From assembly GCF_019578655.1 (NCBI RefSeq), contig NC_063256.1:18458531-18522530 (forward strand): DNA of 64,000 nucleotides, given 5' to 3'. Numbering within the stretch: position 1 is the first letter of the stretch; each line of letters opens with the position of its first letter. Below are positions 22,481 through 33,360 of the stretch, piece by piece. Below the pieces are notes generated by a model. The model worked only from the letters and a program-made list of their open reading frames with translations, searched no databases and was not told the origin of the DNA. Both the position numbers and the translations under genes were made by a program. The stretch comes from Ricinus communis (taxonomy: Eukaryota; Streptophyta; Magnoliopsida; Malpighiales; Euphorbiaceae).

Positions 22481-23568
22481 TTTAATTAAGGAATTATATA
22501 AACATGATACTTTCTTTAAATTTATTTATGACACTTGCGCATCTCAAGGAGCCTTAGAGACCTATTTCCTTGACCAAGGGTACCTCTATAAGGGTGGGAA
22601 ATTATGCATTCCATCGTCTTCTATTAGGGGTCTCCTAATTAAGAAAGCACATGAGAGTAGAGAACATTTCGGGATAGCCAAAACTGTAGCCGCTCTGAAG
22701 GAACACTTTTATTGCCATACACGACTAAACAAGTAACTAAATTTTGCAATGCTTGTGTCACTTGCCATAAAGCCAAGTCTAGGTCAAGCCCCTCACTCTT
22801 CACACCCTTACCCATACCACAGTTACCTTGGGAGGATATATCCATGGATTTTGTGATGGGGTTGCCAAGATCTAAGAAGGGGAGGGACTCTATTTTCGTG
22901 GTGGTCGATCGATTCTCTAAGATGGCTCATTTTATACCATGTAAGTTCACCAATAATGCTTTTGATTGTGCTTCTTTATTCTTTGAGCATGTGGTTCGCT
23001 TACATGGTATTCCACGTACTATAGTTAGTGATAGAGACGTGAAATTTATTAGCCATTTTTGGAGAACATTGTGGGGTAAGTTAGGTACCAGTCTTCTATT
23101 CTCTACTAGCTATCACCCTCAAAGTGATGGCCAAACGGAAGTGACCAACCAGACATTAGGAACCTTGCTTAGGACAATGCTTAGGGCCAACCCGCGCCAT
23201 TGGGAGGGCTTACTTGCTTTTGTTGAGTTTTCTTATAACAAGTCTATCCATTCAGCTACGAAGATGTTCCCTTTTCAAGGGGTGTATGGCCGCAACCCTT
23301 TGTCACCTTTGGACTTGGTGCCACATCCTTTGAAAGATGGAGACCACGTCCGTCGAGCTGCACGGGGCGAGATGATTCAGGAGTTGCATGCTAAGACTAA
23401 GGAGCAGTTGGAATGGAGAGCCAGGCAGCTGGAGCACAAGGCCAATAGAGTCGACGCCGTATCACATTTGCTTTCGGGGACCTTGTCTAGTTACACTTAA
23501 GGAAGGAGCGTTTCCCGTCTAGGAGACGCTCCAAACTAGCCCCGAGAGGAGATGGACCCTTCAAGGTC
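22481..23568 (+). pseudogene. Integrase of element B
   Basis: The N-terminal zinc-binding region ([13 protein letters not shown], then CNACVTCHKAKS) is split by a frameshift near 22720. The catalytic core has all three acidic residues in context: DSIFVVVDRFSKMAHF, TIVSDRDVKFISHFW and SYHPQSDGQTEVTNQTLGTLLR. It is followed by the EFSYNKSIHSATKMFPF block. A frame break near 23500 separates the core from the C-terminus. The core is unusually well kept compared with RT. Confidence 0.9.
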
Positions 23569-23943
23569 TTGGAAGCATATGGACCTAATGCCTACAAGCT
23601 GGAGCTTCCTTATGACTATGGGGTGCACGCAGCCTTCAACTTCACCGACTTGTCTCCTTACACTCCACCGGACCTTGACATTGACGAATCAGGGACGATT
23701 CAAGGCCAAGAAGGGAAGAATGATGCAGTTCCACCTTTGACATTGACGAAGGCTCAAGAGGAAGACATGTTGAGCATTCGCTCAAACGGACCTATCACGA
23801 GGGCTCGTGTAAAGCTATTGCTCAAGCCACTTCGAGCATTGTTGCCAATGCCTTTGCAAGGAATGGATCGTCCTCAATTTTCGCACCCACCTTTAAGATT
23901 TTATCATTGTCTACTTGGTGTGAAGAGACTTCCTAAGACTTAA
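23569..23943 (+). pseudogene. C-terminal tail of element B pol, entering the 3' LTR
   Basis: The open frame reads YKLELPYDYGVHAAFNFTDL and SPYTPPDLDIDESG, then crosses the polypurine tract into the LTR at 23721 and continues with SNGPITRARVK. The last 70 or so codons are thus encoded by LTR sequence. A 2-base to 1-base change relative to 16460 shifts the end of this frame. Confidence 0.75.
23708..23720 (+). other. Polypurine tract of element B
   Basis: The run aagaagggaagaa ends exactly at the TG of the 3' LTR, as required to prime plus-strand DNA synthesis. Confidence 0.8.
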
Positions 23944-24784
23944 ACTTTCATCTTTGGGTTTATATTGCTATTTTTTTTATTTGTTTGTATTTATTTACCT
24001 TGTTTTCCTATATTAGAAATCCAGGTTTAGGGTTCCCATATATATATGGGACATTGGTTTTGTTTTAGGGCACATTGAATTTTAAAACAAGGGATTTAAG
24101 AGAGCTTTGGACTCCTCCCTTGTCTTCGACGCCGCCTCCCTACATTTTTTATTTGTGCTGATCCTAATACTAAATATTATCACCCCTTTTATTCTACATT
24201 CTTGTTTGGAATTAAGTCCATCTTCATTAATTGTTTTTGTCCCATTTTCCATTTCAAAGTGGTTGTTCTTTAATTTTGTCGAATTGAGAAAGTGGGGATC
24301 GGGTTTCATTTCCATCGTTTCGGTCCCTAAATGAGTTGTTACGTGGTTGGTGCACCTTCATCAAATTAGTGGAATTGTGATCACCTCCCTACCGACGTCC
24401 ACTTTGGGACTTCTTCTTCGGAAATTGTGAAAGTGGGATTGTGCCCACTTTCCATCAACAAATTAAGTGGAATTCCTGTCCACTTCTTCTACTGCCATAC
24501 AATCATCATTTCCTGAATTGTGTTAGCGGGGTTGTTCCTATTTTCATTCTTAATTAAGTGGAGTCGTGGACAAAACTTCTACTGACGTTACCTTGGTCTT
24601 CTTTTGTCCTTATTTGTATTTGTTACTCATAAAAAAATTGAGTATACTTGCCTCCTTTCCAAGGCCGAGGATGTGACCTCCTTCTCCACTTATCAAGGCT
24701 GCCTTAGGCGTCAACAAGGTAAGCTTCAGCACACGTCCTATCTAGATCCGATTCAAGCAAGCCTTCCAAGGGGCTAACACATCA
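23721..24784 (+). repeat. 3' LTR of element B
   Basis: The 1064-bp LTR is the partner of 16367-17444, ending ...gggctaacacatca. Immediately to the right, alpha LTR sequence resumes (ccaagtcttcacatgc). Confidence 0.85.
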
Positions 24785-25181
24785 CCAAGTCTTCACATGC
24801 TCTAATTCAACTTCTTTAGTCTTTCTAAGCCTAATTAGATTCATTCAAGCCTAATAAATTGAATTAGATAAGTTAACCTTGAACTTAAATTCAATAATGA
24901 GTCCTTAGCCCAAATGTCTTGGATAAGGTCATTGACTTGTAATTTGAATTGGACTAGGACTACTAGTTGAATTAGGATTCCTTTTGTTGCTTGAACTCCT
25001 AATATCATCAAGACTCCTTGCTGGATTAGGATTCCTGGTTGAGTTAGGAATGCTTATTTTATTAGGATTTTTAGTTGAGTCAGGACTCGTTGTTCGATCA
25101 GGATTCCTTTAGCTAGCAGGATTTGCATAATCAAGACTCCTTAATAAAATAGAATTTATTGTACTAGTTTCGTACGTATCA
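24785..25181 (-). repeat. 5' LTR of alpha element, remaining part with pol tail
   Basis: This continues the LTR interrupted at 16366. On the minus strand, 25160-24955 encodes the hexapeptide-repeat pol tail. The outer end reads ttcgtacgtatca, complementary to an LTR start TGATACGTACGAA, and is followed by the target duplication gttcg. Confidence 0.75.
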
Positions 25182-25619
25182 GTTCGTCACTTTTGTGCCT
25201 TCCTTTCTAATCTCTATATAGTATGATAGTTTGATTTTATTTGTGGAGCATAAACACGAGTGTTGAGTAAAAGCGCATAGAAGCGGCAATCATAGGCACT
25301 GATCCATTTCTTGGACAAATGTCAAGAAATAAAATTAGTTAATCAAGCAATGATATCATTCTCCAAATGATCGCGGATGAATCTTTTTGGGAAAAGAGGG
25401 AACGACGAGAATCGAGGCATGACCAAATATTATGATTCAAGATTTGCACCATTGGGGTCTCCATCATTCCTTGTTCCTCTAGGCACGAGGACTCCTGATG
25501 ACATAAGGATTGATGTAATATAATGAAGTAGTTTGGGTCGGATGTTATTACGTAGGCCCACGTCAATTTTCTGTTGTTTTTGTTAAGCTAGCTCTTAAAA
25601 TTTAGGAGTACGAATGTTG

Positions 25620-25744
25620 TTGACCAGTCAACTATTCTTTAGTTCTTAATTTGACTTTAGTTTTTTCATCTTTCTTTATTTATATATTCATATTTAGCTT
25701 CTAGTTTCTTTTTCTTATCGAATAAGAGCTTTCGCACTATAAAA
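25620..25744 (+). promoter_or_regulatory. Promoter-like module in gamma: TTGAC palindrome plus TATA
   Basis: TTGACCAGTCAA at 25620-25631 is followed 106 bases later by TATAAAA at 25738. The half-site TTGAC is the core of the W-box bound by plant WRKY factors. Promoter activity is inferred only. Confidence 0.45.
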
Positions 25745-26644
25745 ACTGCATGCAACCGAATATTTGGGGCCAGTGAGCATATTATTTCAGTTTTCTATAT
25801 TGCAGGAAATAAAGTTATGGATTGTTTAAAGAACTTTGCAGACTTATCAAGACTCGCACTAGCAGACATAGACTTATCGACACTCGTGCTAGCGAACATA
25901 GACTCATCGCTCACGTACTTCCTTTTTTATGTTCTTTGTCTACCCTTGTGTTTATAATAGTTCTATTTAATTCTTATGCTTAGTCATATGGAAGAGAATA
26001 AAGAACTTTTGATTTCTTTCCTTATTGAATCTGAAATCCTACCTATTTTCTCATTTTATTCATTTCTTTTGCTCCTCTTTATCTAGTATGATGCTTTAGT
26101 TTTATTTGGGGAACATGAATATGATTGTTGAGTGAAAGCATGTGGAAGCGGCAATCTTAGGCACTAATCAAATGCATGGATGAATGCGAAGAAAGAATAT
26201 TAATTGACTGAACATTGATGTCATTCTCTACATGATTTCGAATGAATCTTTTGGAGGAATGAAGGAATGACGAGAATCGAGGTACGCCCAAATATCACAA
26301 TTTAGGATTTGCTCTATTGGGATCTCAATCATTCCTTGTTCCTCTAGGCACAAGGATTCCTGATGAAACAAGGATTGGCATAAAGAATCATGGGAATGAA
26401 ATTGACAAGTTGGACTGGTGGCTTAGCTTGATGATGAAGTAGGACGAGATGTAAATTCATGCTCGTAAGGGAGAAATCATCTTGTTTTCAATTAATCCAA
26501 GAGTAATAAAAGTGAGAATGCGACTTTGATGTTTGGGATGCATATAGTGAAGTAATTTGGGCCAAAGTGTTATTATGTAGGCCTCTATGAATTTTCCCTT
26601 GTTTTTGTTAAATTGGCTCTTAAAATTTGGGACTATGAGAGTTG

Positions 26645-26768
26645 TTGACCAGTCAACTCCTCTCTAGTTCTTAATATGACTTTAGTTTATTCATCATTCT
26701 GTATTTATTTATTCATATTTAGCTTTTAGTTTCTTCTTCTTATGGAATAAGGGCTTCGCACTATAAAA
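26645..26768 (+). promoter_or_regulatory. Promoter-like module in gamma, second unit
   Basis: TTGACCAGTCAA at 26645-26656 is followed by TATAAAA at 26762, with almost the same spacing (105 bases between). Confidence 0.45.
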
Positions 26769-27308
26769 ACTGGAAACAACCAAATACTTTAGGCTACTGA
26801 GCATATTATTTTAGTTTTCTATGTTATGAGAAATCAAGTGATGGATTCTTTCAAGAACTCTACAGAATTATCAAGGCTCGCACTAGCGAATCACGTCCTT
26901 CCTTTCATTTGCATTCTCTATCTACCCTTGAGTTTATAATAATTCTATTTGACCCTTATGCTTAGTCGTCTGGAAAAGAACAAAGAACTTATGATTTCTA
27001 TCCTTATCATATCTGAAATCCTGCCTATGTTCTCTTTTTATTCATTTCTTTGTGCCCCTTCGTCTAGTATGATGGTTTGGTTTTATTTGGGGAGCATAAA
27101 CACGACTATTGAGCCAAAGCGCGTGGAAGCGGCAGTCATAGGCACCGATCCAATTCTTGGACGAATGCGAAGTAGGAAAGTTAGTTGATCGTGTATTGAT
27201 ATCATTTATCGAAGTAATTTAGGTAGGAGTATTATTAGGTAGGCCCATGTAAATTTTTCCTTGTTTCTTCATTAAGCTGGCTCATAAAATTTGGGACTAT
27301 AAGAGTTG

Positions 27309-27433
27309 TTAACTAGTCAACTCCTCTCCACTTCTTGATTTGACTTTAGTTTATTTATCTTTCTTTATTTCTTTTTTCATATTTAGGTTCAAGTTTCTTC
27401 TTCTTATGGAATAAGAGCTTTCACACTATAAAA
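27309..27433 (+). promoter_or_regulatory. Promoter-like module in gamma, third unit
   Basis: TTAACTAGTCAA at 27309-27320 (left half-site changed by one base) is followed by TATAAAA at 27427, with 106 bases between. Confidence 0.4.
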
Positions 27434-28085
27434 ACCATACAAAACCGAATACTTGAGGCCACTGAGCATAGTATTTCAGTTCTCTACCTTGTGGAAATCA
27501 AGTTATGGGTTCTTTCAAACCTTATGGACTTATCAACACTCGTGCTAGAGAACACAGACTCATCACTCACATACTTCCTTTCTTTTGTATTCTTTATCTA
27601 CCCTTGTGTTTATAAGAGTTCTATTTGATTCTTATGCTTAGTCGTATGGAAGAGAACCAAGAACTTTTGATTTCTTTCCTTATCGAATATGAATCCTACC
27701 TATGTTCTCATTTTATTCATTTATTTTCTTCCTATTTGTCTAGTATGATGCTTTAGTTTTATTTGGGGAGCATAAACATGACTATTGAGTGAAAGCACAT
27801 AGAAGCGGCAATCTTAGGTACCGATCCAGTGCATGGACGAATGCGAAGAAAGAATATTAGTTGATTGAGTATTGATGTCATTCTCTATGTGATTTTGAAT
27901 GAGTCTTTTGAAGGAATGAGGGAATGACGAGAATCGAGGTATGCCTAAATATTCCAATTTAGGATTCGCTCCATTAGGATCTCCATCATTCCTTGTTCCT
28001 TTAGGCACAAGGATTCCTGATGAAACAAAGATTGGCATAAGGAATCATAGGAATGCAATTGACAAGTTGGACCGGAGGCTTAGCT

Positions 28086-28556
28086 TGACGAAAAAAGGAT
28101 AAGAATAGCTAAAGCAAAGAGGTTTCTGATCAACAAAGAAACCCAAGTTGTTATATCCCTTTAATTGTGAGTTTCAGTACTTTATTCAAGCTATTAAGGC
28201 TGTTTTGTTTATTTATTCATTTCTGCCATATTTTATTATCTTTACACCATACTTGTTGTCTTACTTTTACATTAACCCTTTTCTTTGAGCTCCTTTTTCT
28301 TGAAAACATGCTACTTATATTTTTGAAAGATTTTGAGTAATTTATGTCAATTAAGCTCTAACAAGATTGTTTTTATTAAGAAATATTTAGTTCTTACAAG
28401 AACTATAAATTATGAGTGCTAAAACGCAAGAGTGTGTGAGCCTAAAAGAGGGTAAAAGCCAAATTATGTGAAACACAAGCGTGTGACCCTCTTAAGTGCA
28501 AACACGTAAGGGAGAGTGTATGGAACAATAAACTTCTTTATTTTGCAAATTTACAT
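28086..28556 (+). other. Leader upstream of gypsy gag
   Basis: This non-coding, T-rich leader matches the minus-strand leader at 50627-51094 over its whole length, including the junction with gamma. That shared junction shows gamma and this leader were already joined before the two copies separated. Confidence 0.6.
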
Positions 28557-29118
28557 GATGTCTCAAAGTAAAGATAAAGAAATCATAGGGAAGGAACCAA
28601 AGGATGTGGATCTAAAGCTATATATGAAAGCTATATAGGGATCCTTGGAACGACTCAATCTAAGGTTTGAGAACATCAATGAGAGGTTGGAGAGAGTGGA
28701 GTCAAATTCCCAAAGGAGGCAGTCTAGGCGTCTTAAATAACACAATGCGAGGCCAAAGTACACCCATGACATGGACCATAAAGAATATAATGATGACGAC
28801 TTTAAAGAAGTGGAATATGGTTCTAATGTAAACAGGGGCAGACTTAACTATGATAATAGAGGAGCCAGGAGAGTAGGTGGGAACTTAGGGAATATCAAGA
28901 TGAAAATACTAAAGGAAAGAGCAATCCCAAGGCTTACCATAAGTAGGAAAAGAAAGTGGAGCTTGTGTTCGATTGCCACAACTACTTGGAGGAGAAAAAG
29001 GTAAAACTTACTACTGTTGAATTTAATAACTATGCTATTATTTGGTGGGTAAACTTGTAATGAGTAGGAGGAAGAATCAAGAGCGACCTATTTTCACATG
29101 GGAGAAGATGAAAGCCAG
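28557..29118 (+). pseudogene. Gypsy gag fragment
   Basis: It opens near ATGTCTCAAAG (MSQSKDKEIIGKEPKDVDLKL), then a helical segment (RLNLRFENINERLERVE) and the gag core start (GNIKMKI). The core continues in another frame (KKVELVFDCHNYLEEKKVK ... NNYAIIWW). There are stops at about 28636 and 28738 and a frameshift near 28905. The minus-strand copy at 50100-50626 is equivalent. At 29118-29124 gag is joined directly to B-type pol, skipping the zinc knuckle and protease. Confidence 0.7.
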
Positions 29119-29123
29119 CGATG

Positions 29124-29969
29124 GAAACGGGGAAAGGCCGAAGCGGTAGGTCCCAACGCAAAGACACCTACCACCGGACAAAGCATGCTAGCCTTCCTAG
29201 GGCACCACCAAAATTGGATCCCAAATGCCTGCGGACCCTACATCTACAATTCATGGTCTTTGTGAGCGACGATTACTCATAGCACATTCGAGAGATATCA
29301 CCCCAATCGTTCAGGGACGTTCTCCTTACTTCTTATTGATTCCTATTGCATGTTTGTCTGTTTTTAAAACTGTAGATGATTTGCCCTCTTCTGTGCCTTG
29401 TCTTTTGTAGGAGTTCATCGATGTTATGCCTGATGAGATTCCCGAAGGTCTTCCTCCACTTTGTGGGATCGAGCATCAGATTGATTTAATTCCCGGGGCT
29501 TTTTTGCCTAATCGTGCAGCCTATCAGGCAAGTTCGGAGGAAACTAAGCAACTCCAGCGTCAAGTCACCGAGCTCTTAGAGAAGGGCTATGCACAAGAGA
29601 GTTTAAGTCCTTGTGGCGTACTGGGAATTTTGGTGCCAAAGAAGGAGGGTACATAGAGAATGTGCATGGACTGCAGGGCGATTAATCAAATAACGGTAAA
29701 GTACAGTCATCCAATTCCTTGCCTAGACGACATGCTCGATGAGTTGCATCGAGCCATCCTCTTTTCCAAGATCGATCTTAGGAGCGGCTACCATCAAATC
29801 CGCATGAAAGAAGGTGATGAATGGAAGACGGCTTTCAAAACAAAGTATGGCCTTTATGAATGGCTTGTGATGCCATTTGGACTCACCAATGCCCCAAGAA
29901 CCTTTATGAGATTGATGAACCATATACTTAGACACTTTTTTGGGGAAATTTGTGGTTGTGTATTTTGTT
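29124..29969 (+). pseudogene. Second fragment of B-type reverse transcriptase
   Basis: It is collinear with 20821-21665 of element B. It covers the PR-RT linker (MPADPTSTIHGLCERR), [69 protein letters not shown] and [14 protein letters not shown]. It ends just before the YFDD motif. It keeps a Gln codon where B has TAA (20924) and lacks B's one-base insertion near 21340, but shares TAG codons at 29408-29410 and 29654-29656. It has no LTRs of its own. Confidence 0.85.
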
Positions 29970-30166
29970 AGTTGGTGCACGATAAAGTAGTTTGCAATGT
30001 ATGGGTTAGTTAGTTTATGCAGGAGATTGAGGCTTTAGTCTTTCTTCAAGTCTAAAGTTCTCTATTAGTCAAATTATAGCGTTATGCTATCCAATTTTTT
30101 GTAGGATTTTTTATTAATTGAATTTCTTGTACGAATAACTAATGATTCATTGCATCAGGCGATATG

Positions 30167-31697
30167 ATGGACCATGATCAATCCTGTAGGAAGCAGCCAA
30201 AATGAGTTCCTACCAACAAGCGATCGCGTGGCGAAGGAACATCTTCCTCCACAGCACTAGAACCAACACCAGCACAAGTACCAAAACCAGCCCCAGCACC
30301 GCAATAGCAACTAGTCCGAGTTCGAAGAGCACCTGATGTGAACCCACCTGCACCTGGTCGTCATCCACTGTGGACATTTCCTAATGTAGAAAATGAGAGT
30401 CGGTTCCAAGTCTTGAGGTGGAAGCAAGTGATAGCGGGTCGTTGCATCGACTTCGCATCCCTGGAAAGAGTGGGATTGGTTCAGGATGTGCACACTCTGT
30501 TCGAGACTCTGCTGTATGTGCAATTCTTTGATATCATTGAACCAACCTATCGTGAGCTTACAATTGAGTTCCTCAGCATCTTCTTCCTGCAGCAACAGAT
30601 CACAAACTAGCATCAGCCTGATGCAGTTTATTTCAGACTTGGGGGAAGAGAGTTCTCAATATCAGTCCCGCAATTCGGCATGCATTTGGGATTATGGACT
30701 AAACAAGAGATCTTGGGGGAAGGAGTATCAGGGATGCCTCTACATCCACCCAATATCCTACGACACCATGTGGGACTCATTGGTACTAAGGCGGGAAACA
30801 TACTATCCAAGTAGGTCTAAGGCGTCTAGCCTTCCGAATCATCTCTGACATCTCCATACCTTATTAGCCTACACCATTATAGGCAGAGGAGATGGTTTTG
30901 GAGTAGTGACACAGACTAATGTCTTCATCCTCTGGGTTATGCAACATCAGAAGAAGTTGGACTTGGGATATTTATTGGCTCGTCAAGTTCGATCATTTAT
31001 AGTAGACGCCCATAAGAAGATGCACTATTGTTTTGGCCCATACGTGACTAGGTTAGCCAAGAGACTGGACGTATTAGATGATTGTCTGTCAGAGCTTTCA
31101 ATTATTGGTGACATGACACCACTAGGGATCAGACAAATGATCAACATGTAGATGATCATGGCTACTAGACACCCACAAGGTATAGAGTATAGGCTTGTGA
31201 ACACCATAGTCAGGGAGGCTAGAGAGGCAGTGGCTAGAGGAGCCCAGGATCCATCCGCTGGGATCCCAGATGTTAGGATCCCTAACCTAGCTAGAGTGTT
31301 TATGCCTCCATCTGGAGCCTCATCCTCTTATTCTGTAGGGACATCGAATGCTCAGATTAGTGCTTTGGCTGACTGACTAGATCGAGTCTGCAATCTACAG
31401 CAGCAGCATGATACTCAGTTTGTGCAATTTTAAGAGGAGACTAGGGCACAGCTTGGCGAAATGAACACCATGCTTCAGCAGCTTATGAACGGGCTGGAGA
31501 GGCAGGCCACCCAGACGAACTTCCTAGTGGAGCAAATGAAAAAGTTGATGGACGCTAGAGCACAGAACTAGCGACTCATCGATGAGATGGAGTTCGATCT
31601 AGTAGGATGCTTCATGGACCCTGATCCACCGTAGCCCTCTATTCCTCATCTTCAGGCACGTCCAAGCAGTGATGATATACCATCAGCCGACTCCTAG
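30167..31697 (+). pseudogene. Athila ORF-1-like protein, broken
   Basis: Reading from 30167, 30338-30610 contains ERVGLVQDVHTLFETLLYVQFF and ELTIEFLSIFF. After a stop comes VYFRLGGREFSISVPQFGMH and LGLWTKQEI. In another frame, IGRGDGFGVVTQTNVFILWVM and HYCFGPYVTRLAKRLDVL follow to about 31150. The end is Gln-rich (MLQQLMNGLERQATQTNFLVEQM). These blocks match the Arabidopsis retrotransposon ORF-1 family (PF03078). Its place before the 3' LTR is that of the third, env-position ORF; the function is unknown. At least five stops and one frameshift are present. Confidence 0.75.
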
Positions 31698-33360
31698 CAG
31701 AAAAAAATTGTGCAACTTTTCTTTTCCTTTTTCTTTTTATTTTCTTTCCTTTATTTTATTTTATTTTATTTTCTTGCTTTTGTATGCTGAATTTTATGTT
31801 ATTTCCTTTCATTTGTTTATGTTATGTTAAGTTATTTTAGCAAAACACTTTCTTCCCAACCTGAATACTATGCATGATCTTCAATAACTATAATGTGCGA
31901 GTCATATGCTTACCCAGTTTTAATCTTTCTAACACTGTGGACAGTGTCATACTTAAGTGTGGGGTAGGCACCTTAGTTTGTTATTATCTTGAGTTTTGTT
32001 TCAATCAAGTAGTTAATGATTTTCCTCTTTTGAATAGATACCATTATAACTTTTATCGAATCTTGTTGGAAGAAGCAAATGAACGAATCTCTTAATTTCA
32101 CTCGAGCCAGGTAAAACTGGTGTTTTTCCTTAATTTTTCCATTCTACTTTATCTTAGAAATAGAACACTATTAATATTGCTGCTTGTTATTATGATTGAT
32201 TGTTTAAACTTTGATTTGAGAATTCATGCAGTTTTGACCCACTCAAATGGTGAGGTTTTGAGCCAAATTGGGCATTATTTTTTTTATGCTCTTTTTCTTG
32301 TTGTTTAGTGAGCATTGCACAAAATCTTTGTTTTTAGAACTTGCTTTGTGATTCCTTTTCAGATTATATGAATTTTTGATAGTCATGAGATGATTTGGGC
32401 GCTTAGAATTTACACAATTTGGCCAAAAGCCTAACCCTGTTTTCCCCATAGTGAACCAATTTTGAGCCTTAGCCTTTTCTTTCGTTGTTATTCACCTTTG
32501 ACACTCACTTTATCACTTCCATTCATTTTACCATTGTTGCTGGAAATTATGTAAGTTTATACTGGTGTTTTTCCATTCATTTTACCATTGTTGCATTCTT
32601 TTTATATATAATCACTAAGTTGCTAGATTTTTCATAGATGCTCCCTTCAATCCAAAATTGGGTATTCATTTTTATTGCTTATGTCAATAACCACACCAGC
32701 TCCTACATAAGCTGCTATAATATATATACACAGTATATATCAAAAAAGAAAAAGAAAAGAAAAAAAGAAAAAATAGAGAGAATTTAGTATTCCTTTAGTT
32801 CGTTTTGAGCATCATCTTATTGTTGGAGCAACTTAGTGTTCATTTTTAGTAGTAGCATTTGATCTTGGGCTATTTTCTTGCATTACCTACATAATTTTCC
32901 AGCAACTTTTAGCCTACTTTCCATAATTCTCCGTAGCCTACCTTAACCCCATTACAACCTGGCTCAAGACCCTTTGATCATGATTACTGGTTATTTCACA
33001 GTAGTGGAGATTGGATCTATAAGTAAGCCTATGGTAAGCACTTTTTTCTGTATTTTGCGTTGAGAGCTTGGCGATCCTCTTTCACCAATATACACTTGTG
33101 TATTTTCGAGTGACATATTGTGAGGCATGTTTCTCAATTTCTCAGTTTGAATGGTTTATCATTTTAATTTTAGCAGTTGTATTAGTTTTGTTCTCTCTCT
33201 TAAGGATTTAGTGATTTGGGGATTTTGTGGAAATTCATTACGGAGTTTTGAGATTTGTTTTGAGCTAACTTTCTGCGAAATATTTGATTGAGTTGTTTGG
33301 TATTTGTTTGAGGAGTGAGTTGTTGATTGCTTGAGGACAAGCAAAAGCTTAAGTGTGGGG
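31698..33360 (+). other. Non-coding region of the Athila element
   Basis: No supportable ORF is seen. It includes pyrimidine-rich tracts (31700-31850), an A/G-rich and (TA)n patch at about 32718-32785, and two occurrences of cttaagtgtgggg (near 31953 and 33348). The second directly precedes the LTR and serves as the likely polypurine tract (agtgtgggg). Confidence 0.6.

Larger units (their letters stand above)
16367..24784 (+). mobile_element. Ty3/gypsy element B, full-length structure (8.4 kb)
   Basis: Two LTRs (16367-17444 and 23721-24784) start TGATGCAGTTCC and end GC(A/a)CATCA-type sequence. They enclose a primer site, a repeat-bearing leader, gag, protease, RT, RNase H, integrase and a polypurine tract. 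The flanks are caaag and ccaag, an imperfect 5-bp target duplication. The element sits inside the 5' LTR of the alpha element. The pol end lies inside the LTR, a layout described for CRM-clade chromoviruses; no chromodomain is evident to me. Every domain carries stops or frameshifts. Confidence 0.85.
14107..25181 (-). mobile_element. Alpha non-autonomous gypsy element carrying nested element B
   Basis: The minus-strand element is bounded by LTRs at 14107-14736 (3') and 15814-16366 plus 24785-25181 (5', split by element B). Its flanks gtttg (14102-14106) and gttcg (25182-25186) form a 5-bp target duplication with one C/T difference. Without B it is about 2.65 kb. The interior has only a primer site, a leader and a gag-like ORF; protease, reverse transcriptase and integrase are absent. 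It must have been moved by enzymes from a related full element. Confidence 0.75.
25182..28085 (+). repeat. Gamma tandem array (four imperfect units)
   Basis: The landmark gcataaacacga/gttgag...gaagcggcaatc recurs at about 25249, 26119, 27091 and 27769, giving intervals of about 870, 972 and 678 bp. The short interval comes from a deletion of roughly 300 bp after 27210. Each complete unit has a TTGAC-palindrome and a TATA box. The array ends at 28085 (gcttagcttgacg), where the leader of a gypsy gag begins. The units may be LTRs that became tandem by unequal recombination, or a satellite derived from an LTR. Confidence 0.75.
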
